A DNA stretch of 57,522 bases from Pseudarthrobacter oxydans (GTDB lineage: Bacteria; Actinomycetota; Actinomycetes; Actinomycetales; Micrococcaceae), in NCBI RefSeq assembly GCF_013314975.1, contig NZ_JABTYH010000033.1:1-57522 (forward strand), read 5' to 3'. The position numbers and the translations under genes were made by a program. The notes under the pieces were generated by a model. It saw nothing but the letters and a program-made list of their open reading frames with translations. It searched no databases and was not told the origin of the DNA. Shown piece by piece: positions 17,975-26,150 of the stretch. Position 1 is the first letter of the stretch; the number at the start of each line of letters is the position of its first letter.

Positions 17975-18958
17975 TTACACCAGTGCTGTGGCGTTCGCAG
18001 GCGACCCGGTCCCGCCGGTGATGTTCAGCGGCTTGATGGTGATGAAGGCGTCCCATTGGCCGGCACTCCTCATATGCCGGGTCAGGGGACCCAGCCGCCA
18101 CAGTTCACCCAGGGGCATGCCAAGTTTGGCCAGGAGCTGCTGGTGCATCATGCCGTGGTCGCTCGGCGCTGACTCACGGTAAGGGCTTGCGGGCACGGCG
18201 GGCAGGCATTCGACGGCGAAGTTGTCCGCCGCGAGGAGCGCCAGCCGGTGGTCCCAGGCCCAGGCGACGAACTCCTCGGACTGTGCAATCCCCGTGGCGC
18301 GCCTGCTGTCCCGCATCCGCTGCTTCTCCTCCGGCTGCAGGCCAAGGAACCATTCGCACCAGCCCGTATGCAGCATCAGGATGTCGCCCTGCCGGAGGTC
18401 CACGGACTGGGCGGCCATCGCCCCCTCGATCAGGTCAAGGCCCAGGGGTTCCCCGGAGGCATGGTCAATTGGAGCGCCCTGCCCGGCCCGGTACCCGGCC
18501 AGGTCCACCAGGACTCCCCTGCCCACGATGGGATGGTCCGCCCATTCCTGGATCCCCAGGTCCGCGGTGCCCTCGGTGATTCGCTCGTCCGGCGTGCCGT
18601 TGTAGAACCCGGCGTCGTCCGCCCGGCGGTGCCGCAGCCCGTCGACCTGGCTGGATCCCTGCAGGTAGTACCCGTCCAGGAAGTCGTCGCGGTGGGCCGG
18701 GTGCGAGGAGTAGATGGTGTGCCGGGGCGCGCCGCGTTTGAGGGACATGCCGGGATCAAAGGCATCCGCCGGATAGTCCAGGCCAAAGGCCATGCCCGTG
18801 CGGATGCAGGTGCGTGCCGCCAGCACCGCCTGGGGAGTAATGAACGACGGCGTCCCCCGGGTGGGGTCCGGGAAGAGGCCCCAGGAGGTTCCGGCCAAGG
18901 CCCCCTCACGCTCGAGCAAATCCGCGAAGGACGGGTAGGTCCCCTCTCCGGGATTCAT
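17975..18958 (-). CDS. cyclase-family protein (kynurenine formamidase-like hydrolase)
   Basis: A 327-residue metal-dependent hydrolase of the putative cyclase family. The start MNPGEGTYPSF at 18958 is preferred because it overlaps the upstream small membrane gene by four bases; an open frame to 19090 adds implausible residues. The segment near DHASGEPLGL and GDILMLHTGW is characteristic, and HDGLDGYYL-type metal residues are partly replaced by HRDDFLDGYYLQG. Relatives open cyclic amides, lactones or formyl groups. In this cluster it may hydrolyse a precursor of the acid that is imported or cleaved. Confidence 0.8.
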   Translation of the reverse strand: MNPGEGTYPSFADLLEREGALAGTSWGLFPDPTRGTPSFITPQAVLAARTCIRTGMAFGLDYPADAFDPGMSLKRGAPRHTIYSSHPAHRDDFLDGYYLQGSSQVDGLRHRRADDAGFYNGTPDERITEGTADLGIQEWADHPIVGRGVLVDLAGYRAGQGAPIDHASGEPLGLDLIEGAMAAQSVDLRQGDILMLHTGWCEWFLGLQPEEKQRMRDSRRATGIAQSEEFVAWAWDHRLALLAADNFAVECLPAVPASPYRESAPSDHGMMHQQLLAKLGMPLGELWRLGPLTRHMRSAGQWDAFITIKPLNITGGTGSPANATALV

Positions 18959-19209
18959 CGCGCCTCCGCTTCCTGCGGCTGTTCCTGGTCCTGGCGGCGC
19001 TTGTAGCTGAGCAGGAACCCGGCCACGGCGCAGAGGGAGGCCGCGATGCACATGGGCGCCTTGATGGTGTCGTTGAGCAATGTGAGCCAATCGCCCTTGC
19101 CGGCCACCAGGGCGATCGCCTGGCCGGCGACGAACACCGTGCCGCCGGCCAGCAGCGCTGCCAGGGTCAGGACGAAGAGGACTTCGATGGCCCTTCGGAC
19201 GGTGTGCAT
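18955..19209 (-). CDS. small two-helix membrane protein, possible minimal TRAP small subunit
   Basis: An 84-residue protein with two hydrophobic segments (about residues 10-32 and 50-68) and a basic, glutamate-rich tail. It lies 10 bases after the DctM-like permease and overlaps the cyclase gene by four bases. In position it matches a TRAP small permease (DctQ), but DctQ proteins usually have four helices and about 160 residues. No DctQ motif can be seen. A dedicated partner of the large permease is the most economical reading (inference). Confidence 0.65.
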   Translation of the reverse strand: MHTVRRAIEVLFVLTLAALLAGGTVFVAGQAIALVAGKGDWLTLLNDTIKAPMCIAASLCAVAGFLLSYKRRQDQEQPQEAEAR

Positions 19210-19219
19210 GGTGGATTCC

Positions 19220-20557
19220 TTAGATGGGGAGGATGCCGAGGATGATCAGGACGCCGATGCCCAGCAGCGGCAGGGCATAGTGGGTGAACAGCCGGAGGAA
19301 GGTGGTGACCGGGTCCACGTCCGCGATGCCGCACGCCACGTACAGCGGGGCGCCGCCCGGCGGGACCGCCGCCTCGCAGGAGGAAAAGACCAGGACGGCC
19401 ACGGCTGCGGTGGTCGCGGGGACGCCGGCCGCCACCAGGGCAGCCACGCCGACGGTTCCGACGGCGGCCATGGTGGCCGTCGCGGACAGCGGCGCAGCCA
19501 CGGCGATGACAATCAGGCCGATCAGGATGGCCAGGAGCCACAGCGGGAGGTTCATCCCGTTGAGCAGTTCGGTCATCTGCCGGGGAAGTCCGGTGGCAGC
19601 CAGGGCGTTGGCGCCGGCAAACGCGAACACCACGGTGACGCCCACGACCCCGAAGCGGGGCGCGGAGTCCTGCAGGAGCGCCCACCACTCCCGGCTGCCG
19701 GCGGGGAGCTTCTTCCGGCCCAGCAGGAGGCCGGTGATGATCAGCACCACCGGAATCCAAACGATGACGCTGACGGCCTTGGTGACATCCGCCCCGGTCC
19801 AGCCCGAAAGCCCCTCGGCGATGGCGCCGGAGGTGACAACCAGCGGGATGGCCACCACAACAAACAGCAGAAGCGTGGCCCAGCCGCGGCCGAACGCCGC
19901 CCGGACGGGCAGCCGGTGCGCGGCATTGAGCGGGGCCATGCCGCTCTTGCGGACCAGCAGCCAGGTGACAACCAGCCGGTGCAGGAAGCACCAGAGGCCG
20001 CCGAACAGCAGCGGGAGGACCAGGGCGTTGATGTCCAGCAGCGGCCCCACGGTGGCCGAACCGACCAGGACGAACATGGAGGCGCTGAACGGAAAGGTGA
20101 TGCCCATGCCGGCGTTGCCCGCCACGAGCGTCGCCGCCGAGGGCTTGTCCAGCCGCGACTTTTCCATCCACGGGATGGTCACCGATCCCACCGTGGCGGC
20201 AATGGCGGCCTGGTTGTGGACCACGCTCCCCAGCCCCGCCGATGCCACGGTGGATACCCAGGCCGGACCGCCCTTGACCCCGCCGATCAGGGAGTTGAGC
20301 AGGTCGATCAGCCGGTCCAGGACCCCGGTTCTGTCCAGCAGGTAGCCCATGAACACGAAGGCCATGGTGGCGTAGACAATGTCATCGGTGATTGCCGCGT
20401 ACAGCGAATCCCAGCCGGTCTGCGCCGCTGCCGCCCCCGTGAAGGGAAGCACGGCCAGGAACCCGAGGATCATCGCCTCCCCCACGCTGCGCCTGAACAC
20501 GGTGGTCCACAGCAGGATGACGGCAAGGTAGGCGGCGAGGGCCCAGATGCCGATCAT
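19220..20557 (-). CDS. DctM-like TRAP transporter large permease
   Basis: A 445-residue membrane protein with about twelve helices and DctM features: MAFVFMGYLLDRTGVLDRL, followed by the GG-rich loop and GSVVHNQAAIAATVGSVTIP. DctM proteins move dicarboxylates or sugar acids with Na+ and a DctP binding protein. No DctP gene is present here; the nearest binding protein is a TctC type at 22101, which is not known to serve TRAP permeases. Probably co-transcribed with the dehydrogenase upstream and the small protein downstream. Confidence 0.8.
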   Translation of the reverse strand: MIGIWALAAYLAVILLWTTVFRRSVGEAMILGFLAVLPFTGAAAAQTGWDSLYAAITDDIVYATMAFVFMGYLLDRTGVLDRLIDLLNSLIGGVKGGPAWVSTVASAGLGSVVHNQAAIAATVGSVTIPWMEKSRLDKPSAATLVAGNAGMGITFPFSASMFVLVGSATVGPLLDINALVLPLLFGGLWCFLHRLVVTWLLVRKSGMAPLNAAHRLPVRAAFGRGWATLLLFVVVAIPLVVTSGAIAEGLSGWTGADVTKAVSVIVWIPVVLIITGLLLGRKKLPAGSREWWALLQDSAPRFGVVGVTVVFAFAGANALAATGLPRQMTELLNGMNLPLWLLAILIGLIVIAVAAPLSATATMAAVGTVGVAALVAAGVPATTAAVAVLVFSSCEAAVPPGGAPLYVACGIADVDPVTTFLRLFTHYALPLLGIGVLIILGILPI

Positions 20558-20636
20558 GCTGCTGCTCCTGACGGCGGGACGCCGGTGATGTGGTCGGTCA
20601 CGAAATATCCGCTCCTGATTGTCCCCGACTCTGCGG

Positions 20637-21416
20637 TCAGCGCAAGGCCGGCGCTGGTTCCTGGGCCATCCGGGCCAGGGCAGCGGCAGAGGCGGTCGTC
20701 ATCTCGGCCGGTACGCCGAGGTCGCCCAGGTAGCTGGCGGTATCCTGCATCTCCTTCGAGCGGCGTACTGCGTGCTTGGCAGTGCCGGTGAGGAACCGGT
20801 CAATCACGGCCTGCCCGTTGCCGGCCAACTGGCTCGCGATCTGGGCCCGGATCCAATCCTCGAGTCCGGCGGCGCGGCCCGCGGTCACGGCCTCCACCAC
20901 CACGGAAGCCAGGCCCTTCATCAGGACGCTGCGAAGAAGCTTATGGGCCATGGCCGCCCCCGGTTCCCCTTCGGCGATTTCGACGTCGACGCCCAGCGGG
21001 CCGAGCAGGTCGGCGACAGCCCGGGCACCTGGCCCGCTGGCCATGAGGGGCGTTTTCTCCCCCAATGCCGACACGGGACCCAGGATGGCGACGTCGGCGA
21101 AGTCGGCGTTGCCGGGCAGCCGCCCGAGTTCCTGCATGGTTCCGGGCGAGGACGAGGTGAAGTCTGCGTAGCAGCTGCCGTGACCGAGGACCGGAAGGCA
21201 CTCCGCGGCAACGCTGCGTGCGGCGGCAGCGCCCGTCATCACCAGGACGATGTCCGCGCCGGCACAGGCTTCTGCTGCGGTGGCGGCCCGGGTGATGCCG
21301 GCAGGAGTGGCGGGGGCAACGGGGTCGAATCCCGTGACCTTGTGGCCGGCGGCGTGGAGTGCCGCGGCATAGGTGGCTCCGGCTTCGCCGAGGCCAATAA
21401 CGGTTACCGCTGTCAT
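20637..21416 (-). CDS. NAD(P)-dependent dehydrogenase with DUF1932 domain
   Basis: A 259-residue oxidoreductase of the 6-phosphogluconate / 3-hydroxyisobutyrate type. The Rossmann start TVIGLGEAGATYAAALHAAG gives the GxGxxG site. The C-terminal helical part (about residues 170-245) fits DUF1932. The start at 21416 is chosen for the Rossmann N-terminus; an open frame to 21575 overlaps the aldolase gene and looks artificial. It lies between an RraA-like aldolase and a TRAP permease, so it may oxidise a hydroxy acid that the aldolase then cleaves, or reduce the product. Confidence 0.85.
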   Translation of the reverse strand: MTAVTVIGLGEAGATYAAALHAAGHKVTGFDPVAPATPAGITRAATAAEACAGADIVLVMTGAAAARSVAAECLPVLGHGSCYADFTSSSPGTMQELGRLPGNADFADVAILGPVSALGEKTPLMASGPGARAVADLLGPLGVDVEIAEGEPGAAMAHKLLRSVLMKGLASVVVEAVTAGRAAGLEDWIRAQIASQLAGNGQAVIDRFLTGTAKHAVRRSKEMQDTASYLGDLGVPAEMTTASAAALARMAQEPAPALR

Positions 21417-21438
21417 GGTTTTCTCTGTCTCTCTTGGT

Positions 21439-22068
21439 TTAGCCGCGGGCTGCGACGATGGCCTGGCGACGGTTCGTTTCATCGGCGAAAACAGCTTCCG
21501 CGGCATCTGCGACGGCGGCCGCCTGCTCCCGCGGGACCACCACGACGCCGTCGGAGTCGCCGATGACCACGTCACCGGGCAGGACGGGGACGCCGCCGAA
21601 GGCGAGGGGCGTCCCCAGGCGGAACGGACCGTTCTTGTAGGGACCGGCGGGGGAAGTAGCCCGGGCGAAGACGGGCATGCCTATCTCACGCAGCGCGTCG
21701 GCGTCGCGCGCTGCCCCGTCCAGCGCGAAGCCCGCGATGCCAAGGTTGATGGCACGCTCACCGATGAGCTCCCCCAACAGGGCGCGGGACGAATCGCCTC
21801 CGCCGGCAACAACCAGCACGTCACCGGGGCGGGCCAGCTCAAGGGCCCTGTGGATTCCCTGGTTGTCCCCGGGCCTGGTCCACACCGTAAAGGCGGGGCC
21901 GGCCAGGAGGGCACCCGGCCAGATGGCCTGGATCGCGGAGTCGGCGACGCCGAGCCGGTCCATGGCGTCGCCGATGTTGGCGGCGGGCAGCTTGGCGAGG
22001 CGCTCCACCACGCCCCTCTCGGGGCGGGGGAAATCGGCGGTGAGGGTGTCTATGGCTGGGCTGGTCAT
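21439..22068 (-). CDS. RraA-family aldolase (HMG/CHA aldolase type)
   Basis: A 209-residue RraA/DlpA-type protein. ANIGDAMDRLGVADSAI, DVLVVAGGGDSSRALLGEL and the segment FALDGAARDADALREIG hold the G-x20-R-D-x2 region that binds divalent metal in HMG/CHA aldolases. These enzymes cleave 4-hydroxy-4-methyl-2-oxoglutarate or 4-carboxy-4-hydroxy-2-oxoadipate to pyruvate plus pyruvate or oxaloacetate. The RNase E inhibitor RraA has the same fold, but the metabolic context (two acid transporters, dehydrogenase) favours the aldolase. Confidence 0.87.
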   Translation of the reverse strand: MTSPAIDTLTADFPRPERGVVERLAKLPAANIGDAMDRLGVADSAIQAIWPGALLAGPAFTVWTRPGDNQGIHRALELARPGDVLVVAGGGDSSRALLGELIGERAINLGIAGFALDGAARDADALREIGMPVFARATSPAGPYKNGPFRLGTPLAFGGVPVLPGDVVIGDSDGVVVVPREQAAAVADAAEAVFADETNRRQAIVAARG

Positions 22069-22100
22069 GATGGTTCTTCCGTCCGGTAATTGCGGGAGGG

Positions 22101-23105
22101 TCAGTCGGTCTTCTGGACGAGCGGCAGGACCTTCTTGAAGTCCTCTTCCTGCCCGGCCCAGTACTGCTTGTAGTCTTCGCCGGAGAGGTAGCTGGTCTGC
22201 AGGCCAAGGTCCTGCATCTTCTGCACCACGGCGGGGTCCTCGATGGCTTTCTGGATTGCCGCCTCGAGCTTTTTGGCCACCTCATCCGGCAGCCCGGCAG
22301 GCGCCGAGTAACCGCGCGTGGTGCCCGCCTCGAGGTCGTAGCCGGATTCCTTGAAGGTGGGAACGTCCGGCAGTGCCGGCGCGCGCTCCGAGGTCATGAC
22401 GCCCAGCACGCGGGCCTTGCCCTGCTTGGTCAGGTCAACAACGTCGCTGACGTTGGCCACGAGAATGTCCACGTGCTTGCCCAGGAATGCAGTGGTGGCC
22501 TGCGAAGCCCCCTCCGAGAAGTGCACGGGGGCGAATTCGGAGCCGGTGCTTTCCTGGATCTGGGCCATGGCGAAGTGTTCACCGGTCTGGAGCCCGGTGG
22601 TGCTGGCAGTCATGGACTTCGGGTTCGCCTTTGCGGCGTCCAGGAGGTCCTTCAGCGTCTGGTAGGGGCTGTCCGGCTGCACTGCGATGACGGTGGGGTC
22701 GATGACCTGGCGGCCCAGGGGCTGGAAGCTGTCCCTCGTGTACTTGGCCCCGCGTGAGGGGTCCAGCGGGGAGACGACGACGGACGGGGAGCCTGTGGCG
22801 CCGATGGTGTAGCCGTCGGGGGCGGCGCCGGTCAGCTGGGTGTAGCCGATCTGGCCGCCTGCGCCGGGCTTGTTGATGACCTCGACGTTGGTGCCGAGTT
22901 CCTTTTCCAGGATGGGCTGGATGAGCCGGGCGGCCGTGTCCACGGCGCCGCCGGAGGAGAAGGCCACAACGAGGTCAATCGTCTTGCCCTTCTTCGGGAA
23001 GTCGCCGCCGGCGGCGTTCGTGGCTCCGGCGTTGGCGCCGCAGCCGGTGAGTGCGATCAGGGAGGCCGCGGCGAGGGCGGCGGCGATGCGGGAACGGGTG
23101 TTCAT
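22101..23105 (-). CDS. TctC-type lipoprotein substrate-binding protein
   Basis: A 334-residue extracytoplasmic binding protein with a lipoprotein signal: a basic start, a hydrophobic core and the lipobox LTGC at residues 19-22. The mature part is a Bug/TctC fold, with DLVVAFSSGGAVDTAARLIQ and NKPGAGGQIGYTQLTGAAPD as family blocks. It is placed directly after tctA and tctB in transcription order, so the three make a complete tripartite transporter. Ligand is probably a branched or hydroxylated di/tricarboxylate. Confidence 0.9.
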   Translation of the reverse strand: MNTRSRIAAALAAASLIALTGCGANAGATNAAGGDFPKKGKTIDLVVAFSSGGAVDTAARLIQPILEKELGTNVEVINKPGAGGQIGYTQLTGAAPDGYTIGATGSPSVVVSPLDPSRGAKYTRDSFQPLGRQVIDPTVIAVQPDSPYQTLKDLLDAAKANPKSMTASTTGLQTGEHFAMAQIQESTGSEFAPVHFSEGASQATTAFLGKHVDILVANVSDVVDLTKQGKARVLGVMTSERAPALPDVPTFKESGYDLEAGTTRGYSAPAGLPDEVAKKLEAAIQKAIEDPAVVQKMQDLGLQTSYLSGEDYKQYWAGQEEDFKKVLPLVQKTD

Positions 23106-23157
23106 GGTGTTCTTCTCCTTTGAAGGGGGTGTTCGGGGGTTGCGGTTGGGGTGTGGT

Positions 23158-24660
23158 TTAGGTTTCCGGGTCCTCGTTGAGCGCTTTGGGCTTCCGGAGC
23201 TTCAGGAGCGGGCTGAAGATGATCAGCAGTCCCAGGCCGATCAGGACTGCCGAAATGGGACGGCTGGTGAAGATGCCGAAGTCACCCTGGGAGATTTCGA
23301 GGGACTCGCGGAGGGAGCGTTCCATCAGCGGGCCGAGCACCAGGGTCAGCACCATGGGTGCCAGCGGGATGTCCAGGTGCCGGAGCGCGAGGCCCAGGAG
23401 GCCGAAGCCGATCATGACGAAGACATCAAAAACGCTGAAGTTGATGGTGTAGGCGCCGATGACCATAAAGAGCAGGATCAGGGCGGTGAGGATGGTGGTG
23501 GGGACCCTCAGGATGGAGGTCCACAGTCCCACCAGCGGAACATTCAGCACCAGCAGGAGCAGGTTCCCGATGAACAGGCTGGCGATGATGGCCCAGGCAA
23601 TCTCGGAGTGCTCGGTGAAGAGGGTGGGCCCCGGGGTGAGGCCCTGCTGGAGGAAGGCGCCCATCAGGACGGCGATGGTGGGTGATGCCGGGATGCCCAG
23701 GGTGAACAGCGGGATCAGGGCGGCGTTGGCGTGGGAGTTGTTGGCCGTTTCGGGCCCGGCCACGCCTTCAATGGCGCCTTTGCCCAGTTCGTTGCGGTGT
23801 CGGGAGAACTTCTTTTCCGCGCCGTAGGCCAGCAGGGATGAGACGGAGCCGGTCATTCCCGGAATAAGGCCGAGCCCGAAGCCGATTCCGGTTCCGCGGG
23901 CCATGGCGGGCGCACTCCGGCGCCATTCCCTCCCTGTCGGAAGCAGGGAACGCAGGTTTGGGGCGTGCACGTTGGGGGTGGTGGTGCCCTTTCGGTAGGA
24001 CAGCAGCTCGGAGAGGCCGAAGACGCCCACGATCACGGCAACAAAGCTGACGCCGTCCAGGAGGCGGTCCATGCCGAAGGTGAAGCGCGGCGCCCCGGCC
24101 ACGGGGTCGATTCCGACCATCGCGATCAGCAATCCCAGGGCGCCGGAGATGACGGCCTTGACCATGGACTTGCCGGCGAGCGCCACGAGCAGGGAGATGC
24201 CCACCACCATCAGCGCAAAGAACTCCGGCGGACCCACCAGCAGCCCCAGCTCGCCCAGCGGTTTGGCGGCCATCACCAGGCCCAGGGTGGCGACGGTGCC
24301 GCCCACGAACGATCCGACGGCGGCAATGGTCAGGGCTGCCCCGGCCTTGCCGAGCTTTGTCATTGCGTAGCCGTCAATGGTGGTGATGGCGGAGGCGGCT
24401 TCGCCGGGGGTGTTCAGCAGGACGCTGGTGATGGTTCCGCCGTAGGCCGTGCCGTAGAAGATGGCGCAGAGCATGATGATCGCCCCGGTGGCATCAAGGT
24501 TCAGGGTGAGGGGAATGAGGAGAGCGACGCCGGCCACCGGACCGATGCCGGGCAGCACGCCGATGATGGTGCCCAGCAGGCAGCCCAGGAAGGCGAACAG
24601 CAGGTTTTGCCAGGTCATGGCGGCCGCGAAGCCGCCCATAAGTTCGTTGAGGGTATCCAC
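23158..24660 (-). CDS. TctA large permease
   Basis: A 500-residue, roughly twelve-helix TctA protein. GVLPGIGPVAGVALLIPLTL near the N-terminus and GLGLIPGMTGSVSSLLAYG near the middle are the paired TctA motifs, and GVAGPETANNSHANAALIPL is the conserved loop. It is separated from tctB by 2 bases and from tctC by about 50. Compared with the fused protein at 7112, it ends after the TctA part. Confidence 0.93.
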   Translation of the reverse strand: MDTLNELMGGFAAAMTWQNLLFAFLGCLLGTIIGVLPGIGPVAGVALLIPLTLNLDATGAIIMLCAIFYGTAYGGTITSVLLNTPGEAASAITTIDGYAMTKLGKAGAALTIAAVGSFVGGTVATLGLVMAAKPLGELGLLVGPPEFFALMVVGISLLVALAGKSMVKAVISGALGLLIAMVGIDPVAGAPRFTFGMDRLLDGVSFVAVIVGVFGLSELLSYRKGTTTPNVHAPNLRSLLPTGREWRRSAPAMARGTGIGFGLGLIPGMTGSVSSLLAYGAEKKFSRHRNELGKGAIEGVAGPETANNSHANAALIPLFTLGIPASPTIAVLMGAFLQQGLTPGPTLFTEHSEIAWAIIASLFIGNLLLLVLNVPLVGLWTSILRVPTTILTALILLFMVIGAYTINFSVFDVFVMIGFGLLGLALRHLDIPLAPMVLTLVLGPLMERSLRESLEISQGDFGIFTSRPISAVLIGLGLLIIFSPLLKLRKPKALNEDPET

Positions 24661-24662
24661 GT

Positions 24663-25166
24663 TCAGAGTCCGATCGTGTTCAGCAGGGGGAAGGCCGAGA
24701 CGGGCAGTGCCACGTTGAGGCCGTAGTTGAAGGCGTAGAACGCGCCCACGCTGCCGGCGAGGGCGGTGACCAGGGAGGAGGGCCAGGCCCTGCGGCCGCG
24801 CAGCTTCAGGTGGTACATGAGGAAGAGGAACATGCTCAGCTGGAAGCCGAGCAGGTCCATGACGGCGGCGAGGACCACCAGGCTGGCGACGACGGCGATC
24901 ACCAGTGCGCGGTCAACGCCTTCTGCCGTTTCGCTGGGGCGGCGGAGTTCCTGGAGGAGCCAGACGGCGGACATCGCGGCGAGGACTGCCCCCATGGCAA
25001 AGGGGAAGAGTCCCGGGCCGGGTCCAAGGGAGGTCCACAGGCCCAGGCCCACCGAGCTGATGAGGACGTACACGCCGACGGCCGCGAACGCGCCGATGCC
25101 TGCCAGCACGGAGGGTGCCACCCTGGCGGCGGTCTTCGATGTGGCTGTGACTGACTCCGTTGTCAT
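24663..25166 (-). CDS. TctB small permease
   Basis: A 167-residue TctB protein with four hydrophobic helices. It is the first gene of a minus-strand run of up to ten genes ending at the MFS transporter. The basic N-terminus is followed by helices at about residues 22-44, 52-72, 90-125 (two close segments) and 140-160. The IclR gene diverges from it across a 134-base region that contains an inverted repeat. Confidence 0.88.
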   Translation of the reverse strand: MTTESVTATSKTAARVAPSVLAGIGAFAAVGVYVLISSVGLGLWTSLGPGPGLFPFAMGAVLAAMSAVWLLQELRRPSETAEGVDRALVIAVVASLVVLAAVMDLLGFQLSMFLFLMYHLKLRGRRAWPSSLVTALAGSVGAFYAFNYGLNVALPVSAFPLLNTIGL

Positions 25167-25209
25167 GGTTCCTTCTCACTCGAATTCACTTTCACGCTGC
25201 GTCGTTGCA

Positions 25210-25224
25210 TTTCACAGAATGAAA
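25210..25224. promoter_or_regulatory. inverted repeat, candidate IclR operator
   Basis: TTTCACAGAATGAAA is a perfect 5-base inverted repeat with a 5-base spacer, located between the divergent tctB and iclR genes, 44 bases upstream of tctB. Size and position fit an IclR-family site. Confidence 0.5.
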
Positions 25225-25300
25225 CTATATTGCGTACTGAGAAATAGTGACACCAGACACACGCCCTGTCAAGCGCAAGGAAGTTACATACAATGAAAGA

Positions 25301-26104
25301 ATGGCGACGACGACTTCCACCTCCCCCCACCCATCGGCTGAGGAGGGACCCAAGGCGTCAAACATGCGCTCCCTGTCCCGGGCGCTGGAGGTCTTTGCGG
25401 AACTGCAGCGCGCAGAACGGCCCCAGCGGCTCAGCGACCTGGCCCGGAACTGCGGGATGAGCCTGCCCACAACACTGAGGATCCTCCGGGTGCTGCAGGA
25501 TTTCGGCATGGTGAGCCAGACGGACAAGTCCTACCGGATCGGGCCTGCAGTGCTCCCGGCGGCAAAGAGCTTCCTGGAAAACGATCCCCTGGCGGTGGCG
25601 GGTCGCCCGGTCCTGCAACAGCTGGCAACGCAGACCGGAATGTCCGTGTCCCTCCATACCCGGCTCGGGAACGAGCGAATCCTGGTGGCACGGGTTCAAG
25701 GAGAAGCGCCCATGCAGTACGACCTTCCCCTGGGTAAACGTCTGCCATTGACCCGCGGCGCGGCAGGGAAGATCCTGATTGCGGACGCCTCTGACGCAGA
25801 GCTCGAACAGGTCGTGGCAGCCGCGATCGCCGCCGGCCATGAGGAGCCGGGATTCACGGTTGAGGAGCTGCGGTCGCGGCTGCCCGCGCCAGGCTTGGAC
25901 TACGCGTACTCCGCGAACGAGCGCGTCGTGGGCGTCCTCTCCGTCGGGGTTGCCCTGACCAACAGGGCCGGCCGCGCCAACGAGGCCATGGCGCTGAACT
26001 GCCCGGCAGAGGCGACGACCGAAGAAAAAATCAAGGCCAATGTGCCGGAGCTTCGGCGCGCCGCCCGCAGGCTGTCCGAACTGCTTGAGGGCTCCGTGTA
26101 CTAG
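25301..26104 (+). CDS. IclR-family transcriptional regulator
   Basis: A 267-residue regulator. The winged helix-turn-helix covers about residues 20-80 (RALEVFAELQRAERPQRLSD, then NCGMSLPTTLRILRVLQDFG). The effector domain follows, with GKRLPLTRGAAGKILIA as a typical block. The ATG at 25301 is chosen because an upstream GTG at 25247 would give an N-terminus unlike the family. IclR proteins commonly control aromatic or organic-acid catabolism, so it probably controls the divergent minus-strand cluster. A 20-residue C-terminal tail (RRAARRLSELLEG) is typical. Confidence 0.88.
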   Translation: MATTTSTSPHPSAEEGPKASNMRSLSRALEVFAELQRAERPQRLSDLARNCGMSLPTTLRILRVLQDFGMVSQTDKSYRIGPAVLPAAKSFLENDPLAVAGRPVLQQLATQTGMSVSLHTRLGNERILVARVQGEAPMQYDLPLGKRLPLTRGAAGKILIADASDAELEQVVAAAIAAGHEEPGFTVEELRSRLPAPGLDYAYSANERVVGVLSVGVALTNRAGRANEAMALNCPAEATTEEKIKANVPELRRAARRLSELLEGSVY

Positions 26105-26150
26105 GCGCCCGGAACCGCGGCGGAATCCGCCGGCGTTGTACTGTGATGGC

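Noticed and set aside
19046..20791. A 581-residue plus-strand open frame
   Set aside because: Antisense to the TRAP-like permease; hydrophilic repeat-like composition caused by reading membrane codons backwards.
21320..21345. A tRNA T-loop-like string (GGGGTCGAATCCCGTG)
   Set aside because: It is inside the coding region of the dehydrogenase gene, and no matching acceptor, D or anticodon stems surround it.
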